Positions 1 to 8,109 of a stretch of DNA of 35,041 bases are shown piece by piece (the first letter of the stretch is position 1; each line of letters starts with the position of its first letter). A program made the translations under genes and the position numbers. The stretch is from Kitasatospora xanthocidica (GTDB lineage Bacteria > Actinomycetota > Actinomycetes > Streptomycetales > Streptomycetaceae), in assembly GCF_014656195.1 (NCBI RefSeq), contig NZ_BNBY01000053.1, forward strand, positions 1-35,041, written 5' to 3'. The notes under the pieces are model-generated. The model was given only the letters and a program-made list of their open reading frames with translations, searched no databases and was not told the origin of the DNA.

Positions 1-34
1 GGCCCGTGGCGCGCGCCGGCGCGCGCCACGGGCC
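1..34 (-). terminator. Perfect 34-bp palindrome, terminator of the SDR gene
   Basis: Two 17-nt arms (GGCCCGTGGCGCGCGCC and its exact complement) form a perfect palindrome that starts 27 nt downstream of the SDR stop codon on the minus strand. There is no T-run, which is usual for actinomycete terminators. It may also serve a gene left of the window. Confidence 0.7.
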
Positions 35-61
35 GGGCGGTCGGGACCGGGGCTGCGTGCC

Positions 62-811
62 TCAGGCCGCGAAGCCGCCGTCCACCGCCAGCTCCGCGCC
101 CGTGACGTACCGGCCGTCCTCGCCGACCAGGTAGGCGACGGCGGCCGCGACCTCCGCGCCGGTGCCGAAGCGGCCGAGTGCGGTGAGCCCGGCCTGGAAC
201 TCCGCCGACGGGCCGTCGGCCGGGTTCAGGTCGGTGTCGATCGGGCCCGGGTGGACCAGGTTGGCGGTGATCCCGCGCGGACCGAGCTCGCGGGCGAGCG
301 CCTTGGTGAGCCCGATCAGCGCGGCCTTGCTGGTCGCGTACAGCGTGCCGCCGGGGAAGGCGACCCGCTTGGCCATGCAGCTGCCGATGGTGACGATCCG
401 TCCGCCCTCGGCCAGGTGTGCGGAGGCGGCCTGCGCGAACAGGAAGGGCGCCCGGACGTTCACCTCCAGCACCCGGTCGACGTCGTCGAGGGCCAGCTCG
501 CCGATCGGGCCGAGGGCGCCGACCCCGGCGTTGTTCACCAGGACGTCCAGCCGCCCGAACCGCTCGGCGACGGCCGCCACCGCGGCCCCCACCGCCTGCG
601 GGTCGGCGCTGTCCGCGCGGACGGCCCAGCCGGTCCGCCCCATCGCGGTGATCTTCGCGACGACCTCCTCGGCGCGCTCGGCACCGCCCTGGTAGGTCAC
701 CACCACGTCGGCGCCGTCCTCGGCCAGCCGCAGCGCGACCGCCGCGCCGATCCCCCGGCTGCCGCCGGTCACCAGGGCCGCCTTGCCGTCGAGCACCGCG
801 GTTCCGTTCAT
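62..811 (-). CDS. SDR family NAD(P)-dependent oxidoreductase
   Basis: This is a cytoplasmic short-chain dehydrogenase/reductase of about 249 residues, the usual length of a classical SDR. Near the N-terminus it has the cofactor-binding GGSRGIG motif, then NNAG, a catalytic-type serine in TIGSC and the YATSK active-site motif. The C-terminal end (TGAELAVDGGFAA) is also typical. The substrate cannot be read from the sequence. I chose the ATG at 811 because a GGAG lies 8 nt before it; an ATG at 817 and a longer form from 850 are in frame and possible. The gene stands alone: a hairpin follows it at 1-34 and repeated TTGAAC hexamers lie upstream at 904-916. Confidence 0.9.
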   Translation of the reverse strand: MNGTAVLDGKAALVTGGSRGIGAAVALRLAEDGADVVVTYQGGAERAEEVVAKITAMGRTGWAVRADSADPQAVGAAVAAVAERFGRLDVLVNNAGVGALGPIGELALDDVDRVLEVNVRAPFLFAQAASAHLAEGGRIVTIGSCMAKRVAFPGGTLYATSKAALIGLTKALARELGPRGITANLVHPGPIDTDLNPADGPSAEFQAGLTALGRFGTGAEVAAAVAYLVGEDGRYVTGAELAVDGGFAA

Positions 812-903
812 CGTCATATCTCCAGAACTCCTCGTTCCGATCTCGGACATGACTCGATCCTGGTCCCGGGCGCCGCAAACCTCCGGCGGTATTCAGACGT
901 TGC

Positions 904-916
904 GTTCAACGTTCAA
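904..916 (-). promoter_or_regulatory. Direct TTGAACG repeats upstream of the SDR gene
   Basis: Read on the minus strand, 916-904 is TTGAACGTTGAAC, two TTGAAC hexamers 7 bp apart and about 100 bp before the SDR start. Either hexamer could be a -35 box, but the -10 at the right spacing is poor (AATACC at 893-888). The words resemble the palindrome at 18765-18778, so a regulator site is possible. Confidence 0.35.
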
Positions 917-1006
917 CTACACCAGGGAACGCCCCCGTACCCCGGCGTGCACGCCGCCCGCCGGTGGTCCGAGCAGCTGCCACCGCGCCGCTCCGAAACG
1001 CGGCGA

Positions 1007-1044
1007 GCCGAGCGGCCGCCCCCGGGCAGGGGCGGCCGCTCGGC
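1007..1044 (-). terminator. Strong hairpin terminator downstream of the Rpf-like gene
   Basis: A perfect 16-bp stem (GCCGAGCGGCCGCCCC at 1007-1022 and its complement at 1029-1044) encloses a 6-nt loop. It lies about 78 nt downstream of the Rpf-like stop codon and separates that gene from the SDR promoter region. Confidence 0.75.
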
Positions 1045-1121
1045 CGGGTTTCGCGTGGTTCCGCAAGACGCGCCCCGAGGCTGAGGCAGGGCCCGCGGCG
1101 GAGGGGTGTGCGGAGGATCCG

Positions 1122-1892
1122 TCAGACGGTCAGCGTCTGACCCGGGAAGATCAGGTCCGGGTCACCGCCGATGACCTGCACGTTCTTTCCGTACAGCCGG
1201 TCGGTGTCGACGCCGAACCGGGCGGCGATGTCGCTGAGGGTGTCGCCGCTCCGGACGGTGTAGCTGTCGCCCGCGGTGTTCTTCTCCGTGACCGGCGCGG
1301 ACTGCGCCGGCTTGGCCGACGGCCGGCCCTGCGCCGGGTCGGCGGCCCTGGGGGCGGGCTTGGCGGCCTGCTGCTTGGCCGCCGGGGCCGGCGCGGTGGC
1401 GGGCTTGGCCGCCTTCACCGGCGGCTTGGCGGCCTTGGGGGCGGGCTTGGCGGCCGGCTTCGCGTCATCGGCCGTGTCCGGGGCGGCGGGGGCACCGCCC
1501 TTGCTCAGACCGGCCTTCTTCGAGCAGACCGGCCAGGCGCCCGGACCCTGCGAGGCGAGCACCTTCTCGGCGACGGCGATCTGCTGCGCCCTGCTCGCCT
1601 GGTTGGCCTGGGGGGCGTAGGCGGTGCCGCCGTACGCCTTCCAGGTGCTGGGGGAGAACTGGAGCCCACCGTGGAACCCGTTGCCGGTGTTGATGCTCCA
1701 GTTGCCGCCGCTCTCGCACTGGGCGACGGAGTCCCAGGAGGAGGCGGGTGCGGCGGAGGCCGAGGTGGCCGTGACGAGGCCGACCACCGGCAGGGCCGCG
1801 GCTGCGGCGCCCGCGACGACCGCCATCCGCACGCGGTTGCGCTTGGTGACGGTGGTCTCGGTGGTGGCGGCGGTCTCGTGACGGGGAGTCAT
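1122..1892 (-). CDS. Secreted Rpf-like transglycosylase with C-terminal LysM
   Basis: This is a secreted muralytic enzyme of 256 residues related to resuscitation-promoting factors, which cleave peptidoglycan during spore germination and growth. Residues 20-48 form a signal peptide ending ASAAPA. The Rpf lysozyme-like domain spans about 51-125, with SSWDSVAQCESGGNW containing the probable catalytic Glu60 and Cys59, which can pair with Cys123. A long Ala/Lys/Pro linker (about 140-205) follows, suited to spanning the wall. The last 48 residues are a LysM peptidoglycan-binding domain (SYTVRSGDTLSDIAARFGV). The ATG at 1892 is preceded by GAGAGGA at a good distance, so the in-frame extension to 2018 is probably untranslated. 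The leader appears long (about 240 nt). Confidence 0.92.
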   Translation of the reverse strand: MTPRHETAATTETTVTKRNRVRMAVVAGAAAAALPVVGLVTATSASAAPASSWDSVAQCESGGNWSINTGNGFHGGLQFSPSTWKAYGGTAYAPQANQASRAQQIAVAEKVLASQGPGAWPVCSKKAGLSKGGAPAAPDTADDAKPAAKPAPKAAKPPVKAAKPATAPAPAAKQQAAKPAPRAADPAQGRPSAKPAQSAPVTEKNTAGDSYTVRSGDTLSDIAARFGVDTDRLYGKNVQVIGGDPDLIFPGQTLTV

Positions 1893-2445
1893 GTAGGTCC
1901 TCTCGACAAGCCCCGGGCGGGCAGGCGGAACCAAGCCCGGGACACGGGCCGTGGTTTCGCGCACCTCACTCGACGGGCGGCCGGACACGCGTCGGACGTG
2001 TCGTGCCGCCCCGGTCACCTCGGCTCGCCGTCGGCCTCGTCAGAGCCGGCCTGGTCGGCGGGCGCCGCCCTCGCGCCGTGGGTCAGTCGGCGGGCGGTGC
2101 GTCGGGGTGAACCCGGGTGGCGCTCGTTGCGCCGCCAATGAAGCTAGGGGCATCCCCGGGGCGCAGCAAGCAATTCTTCGACATCGCAGGTCAGTTGACT
2201 GTTACCGGCGGTATCGATCAAGAAAGTGCGCCCGGTTCGACCAGGTTTGTCAGCATTTTCAAGATCGAATGATCAATTTCCGTGCCCTCGCTCACACCTG
2301 TCCATTCGTCAGAGTCGGCACACCATCGACTCATCGCAACGAATGACTGACGGACCGTCACCACCGCACCCGGAGTTCCCGGTTCCGCGGGGCCGCCGGG
2401 TGGCATCCACCACACCCGACACGTTCCGTGGCGAGACGAACGCGC
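1893..2445. other. 553-nt intergenic region holding the Rpf leader and promoter
   Basis: No gene is supported here. The part next to the Rpf-like gene (1893-2134) would be its 5' leader if the promoter at 2141-2169 is used. It contains a small hairpin (GACACG at 1984-1989, CGTGTC at 1997-2002). The stretch 2165-2345 is clearly richer in A and T than its surroundings and looks like a regulatory zone. A weak hairpin (CACCCGG 2367-2373, CCGGGTG 2396-2402) lies downstream of the response regulator stop and may end that transcript. Confidence 0.5.
2141..2169 (-). promoter_or_regulatory. Candidate vegetative-type promoter of the Rpf-like gene
   Basis: On the minus strand a TTGCTG hexamer (2169-2164) and a TAGCTT hexamer (2146-2141) are separated by exactly 17 nt, which fits actinomycete housekeeping promoters (TTGAC, TANNNT). 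Transcription would start near 2134 and leave a leader of about 240 nt before the ATG at 1892. Confidence 0.45.
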
Positions 2446-3123
2446 TCAGTTCCGTCCGCCGAGCTCCGCGTCCCGCGCCAGCAGCGCCGCCTGGACCCGG
2501 TTCTCGCAGCCCAGCTTGGCCAGGATCCGGCTCACGTAGGTCTTCACCGTCGCCTCGCTCATGTGGATCCGGGCTCCCGCGTCGGCGTTGGACAGGCCCT
2601 CGCCGAGCAGCCCCAGCACCTCCAGCTCGCGCTCGGTGAGCACCTCCAGCCGGCGCCGGGCCGCGGCGCTGCGGGCGGCCAGCGAGCCGCTGTGCCCGGC
2701 CGCCAGCGAGTCCACGATGTGCCGGGTGGCCGCCGGGGACAGGAAGGCGTTCCCGCCGGCCGCCGCCCGGACGGCCTGGATCAGCTCGTTCGGCGCGGTG
2801 TCCTTGAGCAGGAACCCGGCGCCGCCCTCGGTCACGGCGCGCAGGACGTTCTCGCGCTCCCCGAAGGTGGTGAGGATCAGCGCCCGCGCGCCGGGGGCGA
2901 CCCTCGCCAGCTCCCCGAGCGCCGTCAGACCGTCCATCACCGGCATCTGGATGTCCAGCAGCACCACGTCCACCCGGTGCGCCCGCGCCAGCTCCAGCGC
3001 CTCCCGCCCGTCGGCGGCCTCGGCGACCACCTCGATGTCGTCGGCGGAGCCGAGGATCATCCTGATCCCGGCCCGGATGAGCGGCTCGTCGTCGGCGACG
3101 AGGACTCGGATCACGCTGGTCAT
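2446..3123 (-). CDS. NarL/LuxR-family response regulator
   Basis: This is a two-component response regulator of about 225 residues. The receiver domain (about 4-120) has the acidic pair Asp11/Asp12, the probable phosphorylated Asp57 in VVLLDIQMPVMDG and the conserved lysine in FLLKDT. The LuxR-type helix-turn-helix (about 155-215) contains LTERELEVLGLLGEGLSNADAGARIHMSEATVKTYVSRILAKL-type residues. It is the natural partner of the kinase at 3238-4905, which lies upstream on the same strand. A GAGGGGA directly abuts the ATG at 3123 and lies 9 nt before an in-frame GTG at 3114, so the GTG may be the true start. Target genes cannot be inferred. Confidence 0.93.
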   Translation of the reverse strand: MTSVIRVLVADDEPLIRAGIRMILGSADDIEVVAEAADGREALELARAHRVDVVLLDIQMPVMDGLTALGELARVAPGARALILTTFGERENVLRAVTEGGAGFLLKDTAPNELIQAVRAAAGGNAFLSPAATRHIVDSLAAGHSGSLAARSAAARRRLEVLTERELEVLGLLGEGLSNADAGARIHMSEATVKTYVSRILAKLGCENRVQAALLARDAELGGRN

Positions 3124-3172
3124 TCCCCTCGAACGGTGCTTCGGCTGCGGCACCATCCTCACATCCCGCCGA

Positions 3173-3230
3173 CCCGCCCGGACCGCCGGTCCCCCCGGTC
3201 CGCCAGCCCCCGGTCCCCGGTCCGGGCGGG
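3173..3230 (-). terminator. Hairpin between kinase and response regulator genes
   Basis: A perfect 12-bp stem (CCCGCCCGGACC at 3173-3184 and its complement at 3219-3230) with a GC-rich 34-nt loop fills most of the 114-nt gap between the kinase stop and the regulator start. It could attenuate readthrough or stabilise the upstream message. Confidence 0.45.
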
Positions 3231-3237
3231 TGCGCGG

Positions 3238-4905
3238 TCAGTTCTTGCTGACGTACTCCTGCTTCTCCACCAGCACCCCGTCCTTGAAGCAGAACCGCGC
3301 CACGTGCTCGTCGTTCCAGGACTCGCCGGGCGCTCCGTCCAGCAGGTACCAGCGGCAGGCCGCGCCCTCCGGCGGAGTCGGCCCGGTGCCCTTGTACTCG
3401 GAGGTGAAGAGGTTGTTGCCGGGCGGCAGCTCGCGCAGCACGGCGGACTCCGCCGTACCGACCTGGATCCGGTCGTACCGCTCCTTCTTCACCGTCGCGT
3501 CGCGGGTGCCGTCGGTGAAGGCGACCACGCCCCAGACCAGCAGCCCCAGCAGGACCACCCCGACCCCGACCACGCCGACCGCGCAGCCCATGGCCGGGCT
3601 CCGGCGCTTCCCGCCGCCGTCCTCGGCCGGCGGCAGGCCCTCGAACACCCAGTCGTCCTCGCCCGCGGCCGCCGCGTCCTCCTTCCCGCCCTCGGCCGCC
3701 TCGTACGGCAGCACGGCGGCCAGCCGGAAGCCCTGCTCGGGCGTCTGCCCGGCGTGCACCATGCCGCCGACCAGCCGGGCGCGCTCCCGCAACCCCGTCA
3801 GCCCCTGACCGCCGCTCACGGCGGCGCCCGCCCCGGCGCGCACGCCCACCAGCTCCGGCGCGCGCGTGTTGGTCACCTCCACCACCAGCGCGTCCGGCTC
3901 GTACCGGAGCGCGACCCCGATCGGCGCGCCGGGGGCGTGCTTGTGCGCGTTGGTGAGCGCCTCCTGCACGATCCGGTACGCCGCGTGATCGACCGCGGCC
4001 GGCAGCGGGCGCCGCTCGCCCTCCCGGCTGAGGACGACCTCCGCGCCGGCCGTCCGGGAGGACTCCACCAGCGCGTCGATCCCCTCCACCCCGCCCCGGG
4101 CGGGCCCGGCGGCCGCGGCCCCCGGCGCGGGCGGCACCGCCGTCGACTCGTCGTGCAGCACCCCGACCACCTCGCGCAGCTCGCGCATCGCCGCGACCGC
4201 CGCCTGCCGCAGCACCCCGACCGCCTCCCGCTGCCGGTCGGTGAGCGTCCGGTCGACCTCCAGCGCGCCCGAGTGCACCGAGATCAGCGCCAGCTGGTGG
4301 CCCAGGCTGTCGTGCATGTCCTGGGCGATCCGGTGCCGCTCGCGCAGCCGCGCCTGGTGCACCACCATGACCCGCTCGCGCAGCAACTGGTCGTTGCGGT
4401 CGCGCAGCGCGTCCAGCAGGGCGCGCCGCTGCGCCCGGTACCGGCCGTAGAGCGCGGGCAGCACGGCGAGCACCAGGAAACCGCCGAGCGACACCCCGAG
4501 CACCAGCTTCGGCGAGACGGAGGCGGCGTCCTTCCACACGCCCGTGACGGTGAACAGCGCCCAGCCCAGGACGAAGGTGCCGACCAGCGTCCAGACCCGG
4601 CGGATCCGCGCCCCGGCCGCCCAGCCGGCGCAGATCAGCAGCAGCACCGGCCCCCCGGACCAGCCGGTGGCGGCCGAGGCGGCCAGCAGCACGGTGGCCG
4701 GCAGCCCGCGCCGCAGCACCCAGAGCACGGTGACGCCGAGGCCGAAGGGCACCGCCAGGCCGGAGCCGGCCAGGACCTCCAGCAGGGCGGCGAACGTGCC
4801 CATCAGCAGGGCGAGCAGGGCCTCGCCCACCACCCGCCGGGGCCGCCAGGGCCCCGGCAGCGCCGTCCGTACCGCCGTCTTCCAGGCCCGCGCGATCGCA
4901 TCCAC
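3238..4905 (-). CDS. Sensor histidine kinase (HisKA_3) with C-terminal membrane-anchored outside domain
   Basis: This 555-residue membrane kinase probably phosphorylates the regulator at 2446-3123. An N-terminal membrane region of about five helices spans residues 27-155. A dimerisation domain follows, with the phospho-acceptor His198 in RIAQDMHDSLGHQL. The HATPase_c domain is at about 300-402, with the N-box around Asn319 (QEALTNAHKH) and GGQGLTGLRERARL. Most kinases of this class end there. This one continues with an acidic linker, another clear transmembrane helix (439-463) and a 92-residue tail that would lie outside the cell. The tail motif YDRIQVGTAESAVLRELPPG resembles the start of BamE/SmpA- or BLIP-like folds (resemblance only). 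The start is a GTG without a clear ribosome site; TAGCCT lies 6 nt upstream. Confidence 0.92.
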   Translation of the reverse strand: MDAIARAWKTAVRTALPGPWRPRRVVGEALLALLMGTFAALLEVLAGSGLAVPFGLGVTVLWVLRRGLPATVLLAASAATGWSGGPVLLLICAGWAAGARIRRVWTLVGTFVLGWALFTVTGVWKDAASVSPKLVLGVSLGGFLVLAVLPALYGRYRAQRRALLDALRDRNDQLLRERVMVVHQARLRERHRIAQDMHDSLGHQLALISVHSGALEVDRTLTDRQREAVGVLRQAAVAAMRELREVVGVLHDESTAVPPAPGAAAAGPARGGVEGIDALVESSRTAGAEVVLSREGERRPLPAAVDHAAYRIVQEALTNAHKHAPGAPIGVALRYEPDALVVEVTNTRAPELVGVRAGAGAAVSGGQGLTGLRERARLVGGMVHAGQTPEQGFRLAAVLPYEAAEGGKEDAAAAGEDDWVFEGLPPAEDGGGKRRSPAMGCAVGVVGVGVVLLGLLVWGVVAFTDGTRDATVKKERYDRIQVGTAESAVLRELPPGNNLFTSEYKGTGPTPPEGAACRWYLLDGAPGESWNDEHVARFCFKDGVLVEKQEYVSKN

Positions 4906-4911
4906 CCGTCG

Positions 4912-4917
4912 AGGCTA
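4912..4917 (-). promoter_or_regulatory. -10-like TAGCCT hexamer, possible leaderless start
   Basis: TAGCCT fits TANNNT and ends exactly 6 nt before the GTG start of the kinase, which has no ribosome binding site. This is the geometry of leaderless actinomycete transcripts. No convincing -35 box is visible. Confidence 0.4.
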
Positions 4918-5125
4918 ACCGTCCGGCCGGCACCCCCGCCGTCCACCTTCGTCGCCGCCGGTGCCGACGAAAGTCGCCGGTCGGAGCGGCCGCCGTGGTC
5001 GGCACCAGCGGTCGGCCCCCGCGGTCGGCATCCGGGCGGGCCTCCCCCGGACGACCGACCCGGCCGGCTCCGGCGCCCTCAGCCCCTCAGCCTCCCCGGC
5101 CCCCCGGCCCCCGGCCCCCGGCCCC

Positions 5126-7654
5126 TCAGCCGAAGGCCGTCAGCAGCAGCGCCACGTCGTCCACCCGGCGGGTCGAGCCGACCTCGCGCAGCAGCCGTTC
5201 CGCCGCCTCCTCCAGCCCCTCCCCCTCCTCCGCCCGGGCCATGGCGGCCCGCAGCCGGTCCACGCCCTGGTCGATCGCCACCGCCGGGTCCTCCACCAGC
5301 CCGTCCGTGTAGAGGGCGAGCAGCGAGCCCGGCCGCAGCCGCACCTCGCTGACCGGGTACTCGGCCCGCTCGTCCACCCCGAGCAGCGGCCCGCCCGGCA
5401 CGTACAGCGCCTCGGCCCGTCCGTCCGGGTGGCGCAGCACCGGCGGCAGGTGTCCGGCCCGGGCGATCCGGGCGGTGCCGTCCGCGGGGGTGAGCCGGAC
5501 CAGGCAGCAGCTGGCGAGCAGTCCGGGGTCGAGGTCGAGCAGCAGCCGGTTGGTGCGGGCGAGCACCTGGTCGGGCGGGTCGTCGCCGGTCGCGAAGGCG
5601 CGGACGGCGCTGCGCAGCTGGCCCATCGCGGCGGCGGCGGCGACGTTGTGGCCCTCGACGTCCCCGATCACCAGGGTGACGTCGCCGCCGGTGACGATCG
5701 CGTCGTACCAGTCGCCGCCGATCTCCATCCCCTGGGTGCCGGGCAGGTAGCGGGCGGTGATCCGGATGCCGGGCACCTCGGGCAGCCGGTGCGGCAGCAG
5801 CGCCTGCTGCAGGCCGCGGGCCAGCGCGAACTCGGCGTCGTACAGCCGGGCGCGCTCCAGTGCCTGGGCGATGAAGCCGCCGAGGGCGGTGAGCAGCCCG
5901 CGCTCCTCGACGGTGAACGGGCGCGGGCGGTCGAAGCCGAGGATGCAGCTGCCGACCGGGCGGCCGGAGGCGATCAGCGGCAGGAAGGCCCAGGCGCCCA
6001 TCTCGTCCAGGGCCAGGCCGGGGTAGGCGGTGGCGAGTTCGCGCACCGACTCGAAGAAGATCGGCGTGCCGGTGCTGAGCGTCTCCGCGCCGGGGACGCG
6101 GGCGTCGATCGGGGTGCCCTCGAAGGTGTCCAGGAAGCCGTCCGGGTAGCCGGACTGCGAGACCAGCTGCAGCTGCTGATCGCGCACCGTGTAGATGGCG
6201 AGTTCCTGGCCGCCGAAGGCCGGCAGGATCTCCTCGGCGACGGCCCGGCACACGTCCCGCACGGTGACCGCCTCGGTGAGCGCGCTGGCGAGCTGCAGCA
6301 GGTGGTGGGTGCCGCCCAGGCCGGTCAGGGCGGCGGGCGGCGGGGTGGCCGGCGGCTCGGCCTCGCCGGACGGGGACTCGGCGGCGACCACCCGGCCGGT
6401 GACGCCGTGCGCGTCGGGGTAGAGGGAGAAGGCGAGCCAGCCGCCCGGCGGACGGGACGCCAGGAAGGCCGTGGGCCGCTGGGAGAGCAGCGCCGCGCGG
6501 TGGCGGTTCTCGTAGAAGGGGTCGGCGAGCCAGGGCAGCACCTCCCAGGGGTGCCGGCCGATCAGGTCCTCGCGGCGGGCCAGCAGCAGCGGCTCGGTGG
6601 CGCGGTTGGCGTAGGTGATCCGGCCGTCCAGGTCGAGCGAGAACACGCCCTCGCGCAGCCGCTCCACGGCGGCCGCGGCGGCGGTCAGCCTCCGGGTGTC
6701 CAGCACCGCGCCCACCAGGTGGGTCCGGCCGTCCGAGATCGCGGTGGGCACCCGCGCCCAGAGTTCCACCGGGTACGGCTCGCCGTCCGGCCCGAGCACC
6801 CGGACCCGGGCGGCGAGCACCTCTCCGTGGTCCAGCGCGGTCCGGGCGGCGGTCCGGAACGCCGACAGGTCGCCCGGCGCGACCCGGCGGTTCAGGGCCG
6901 CCACCGTCCCGTCGAACTCGCCCGGGCCGAAGCCGAAGATCTCCAGGAACCGCTCGTCGGTGGCGAGCGCCCCGGTCGCCACGTTCCAGTCGAACAGCCC
7001 GACCCGGGTGGCCGGCACCGACGGCGGCGGCAGCTCGACCACCGTCGCCTCCCCGTCCGGCTCCACCGACCGCCAGTCCGCCGCCAGCCCGGCCAGCCCG
7101 GCGCCCAGCCGGTCCGCCACCGCCGTGAGCTCCGCGACGTCGGCCGCCGGCACCCCGTCGTCCGAGGCGGGCCACAACGCGCTCAGCACCCCGAACCGGT
7201 CGGGGCCGAGGCCCACCGGCACGCAGGCCGAGGCGAAGTCGTACGGCAGGCCCACCGCGAGCTGCGGGAAGCGCCGCATGGTGTCCTCGCTGTCCGAGAG
7301 CACGATCCGGTGCCCCGTCCGGAAGCAGACCGCGACCGGCAGCGGCCCGGCCTCCGCGATCTGCCGGAACGGTCGCATCACCGACAGCGGCACCCCCGCG
7401 ACGGTCCGCAGCACCAGCGACCGGCCGGCCCGCGAGCGCAGGAACACCATCGCCCCGTACGCCCCGGTGCGCCCGAGCACCCCGCGCACGGCGTCGGCGA
7501 GCAGCTCGTCCCGCCGGAGGTCCGCCGGCCGGGCCTTCTCCGGCACGGCTGCCGGGACCGCCCGGCGCACCTCCGCGTCGGCGCCCGGCTCCCGCGGCAG
7601 GTCCGGCCCGGACCGCGCCCCAGGGGCCCCACCGGTCGCGTGCGGATGGCACAT
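5126..7654 (-). CDS. GAF/PAS sensor with SpoIIE-type PP2C phosphatase domain
   Basis: This is a soluble 842-residue signalling protein, probably a serine phosphatase of the RsbU/SpoIIE class that acts on anti-sigma-factor antagonists. In order it has a GAF domain (about 45-195), a PAS domain (about 215-320, GLFDWNVATGALATDERF), a second PAS domain (about 325-430, GVFSLDLDGRITYANRA), a second GAF domain (about 455-605) and the phosphatase domain (about 620-842). The metal-binding acidic residues of SpoIIE are present in GGDWYDA, VIGDVEGHN, LYTDGLVE and RVDDVALLL. There is no HATPase (RsbW-like) or STAS domain in the protein or beside it, so the partners are encoded elsewhere. The ATG at 7654 lacks a clear ribosome site and is preceded 6 nt upstream by TAGCAA. 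Confidence 0.93.
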   Translation of the reverse strand: MCHPHATGGAPGARSGPDLPREPGADAEVRRAVPAAVPEKARPADLRRDELLADAVRGVLGRTGAYGAMVFLRSRAGRSLVLRTVAGVPLSVMRPFRQIAEAGPLPVAVCFRTGHRIVLSDSEDTMRRFPQLAVGLPYDFASACVPVGLGPDRFGVLSALWPASDDGVPAADVAELTAVADRLGAGLAGLAADWRSVEPDGEATVVELPPPSVPATRVGLFDWNVATGALATDERFLEIFGFGPGEFDGTVAALNRRVAPGDLSAFRTAARTALDHGEVLAARVRVLGPDGEPYPVELWARVPTAISDGRTHLVGAVLDTRRLTAAAAAVERLREGVFSLDLDGRITYANRATEPLLLARREDLIGRHPWEVLPWLADPFYENRHRAALLSQRPTAFLASRPPGGWLAFSLYPDAHGVTGRVVAAESPSGEAEPPATPPPAALTGLGGTHHLLQLASALTEAVTVRDVCRAVAEEILPAFGGQELAIYTVRDQQLQLVSQSGYPDGFLDTFEGTPIDARVPGAETLSTGTPIFFESVRELATAYPGLALDEMGAWAFLPLIASGRPVGSCILGFDRPRPFTVEERGLLTALGGFIAQALERARLYDAEFALARGLQQALLPHRLPEVPGIRITARYLPGTQGMEIGGDWYDAIVTGGDVTLVIGDVEGHNVAAAAAMGQLRSAVRAFATGDDPPDQVLARTNRLLLDLDPGLLASCCLVRLTPADGTARIARAGHLPPVLRHPDGRAEALYVPGGPLLGVDERAEYPVSEVRLRPGSLLALYTDGLVEDPAVAIDQGVDRLRAAMARAEEGEGLEEAAERLLREVGSTRRVDDVALLLTAFG

Positions 7655-7739
7655 GCTCTTTTGCTACGCCGGGCCCGGAACGGTGTCAAGGCGGAGCGGC
7701 CCCCGCCCCGGGCTGCCGGACCGCCCCGCTTGCACCAGC

Positions 7740-8081
7740 ATGGACGGCATGCCGAGCACCACCCGCCGCACCACCGTGGTCAACCTGAAGGGCCACCGCG
7801 ACGACCCCGGCTACCAGGACGTCGTCTACGTCGGCCGCGCCGTGCACCGCGGCGGCTGGCACCTCGCGGAATCCCCCCTGAACTGCCCCTACCGCCCGGG
7901 CCCCGACCTCACCCGGGAGGAGATGGTCGCCGAGTACCGCGCCTACCTCCTCGCCCGCCCCGACCTGCTCGCCCTCGTCCCGCCCCTGCGCGGCCACTGC
8001 CTCGGCTGCTGGTGCGCCCCGCTCCCCTGCCACGCCGACGTCCTCGCCGACCTCGCCGACCACCCCCCGGCGAAGCCCTGA
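7740..8081 (+). CDS. DUF4326-family protein
   Basis: This 113-residue protein matches the DUF4326 pattern: VVNLKGHRDDPGYQDVVYVGRA at the N-terminus, a GGWHLAESPLNCPY segment and a C-terminal LRGHCLGCWCAPLPCHADVL. Cys87, Cys90, Cys92, Cys97 and His98 look like a metal-binding cluster. The biochemical role of the family is not established; homologues are common in actinomycetes and their phages. The gene is divergent from the phosphatase gene and convergent with the Uma2 gene, with only 28 nt between the two stop codons. No good ribosome binding site precedes the ATG at 7740; a second in-frame ATG is at 7749. Confidence 0.8.
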   Translation: MDGMPSTTRRTTVVNLKGHRDDPGYQDVVYVGRAVHRGGWHLAESPLNCPYRPGPDLTREEMVAEYRAYLLARPDLLALVPPLRGHCLGCWCAPLPCHADVLADLADHPPAKP

Positions 8082-8109
8082 GGACACGTCCCCTGTTGCG
8101 CCGGGCCCC

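Noticed and set aside
1893..2134. c-di-AMP (ydaO) riboswitch before the Rpf-like gene
   Set aside because: The expected conserved words (GGGGTGAATC and the AGCTAACCTCG block) are not present, so I report only a long leader.
2348..2360. TGACGGACCGTCA palindrome, with a near copy TGACGGTCCGTCA at 32747-32759
   Set aside because: The words are short and GC-rich, and one lies on a stop codon. Two similar 13-bp words 30 kb apart are not enough to claim a shared operator.
2309..5005. Very long open frame (898 codons) on the minus strand across the two-component genes
   Set aside because: The frame runs through two well-supported genes in another phase and encodes Gly/Arg/Ala-rich low-complexity protein. 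It is a by-product of high GC content. The same holds for long frames at 4961-8218 (plus), 18833-21763 (minus), 23441-25756 (minus) and 29364-32660 (minus).
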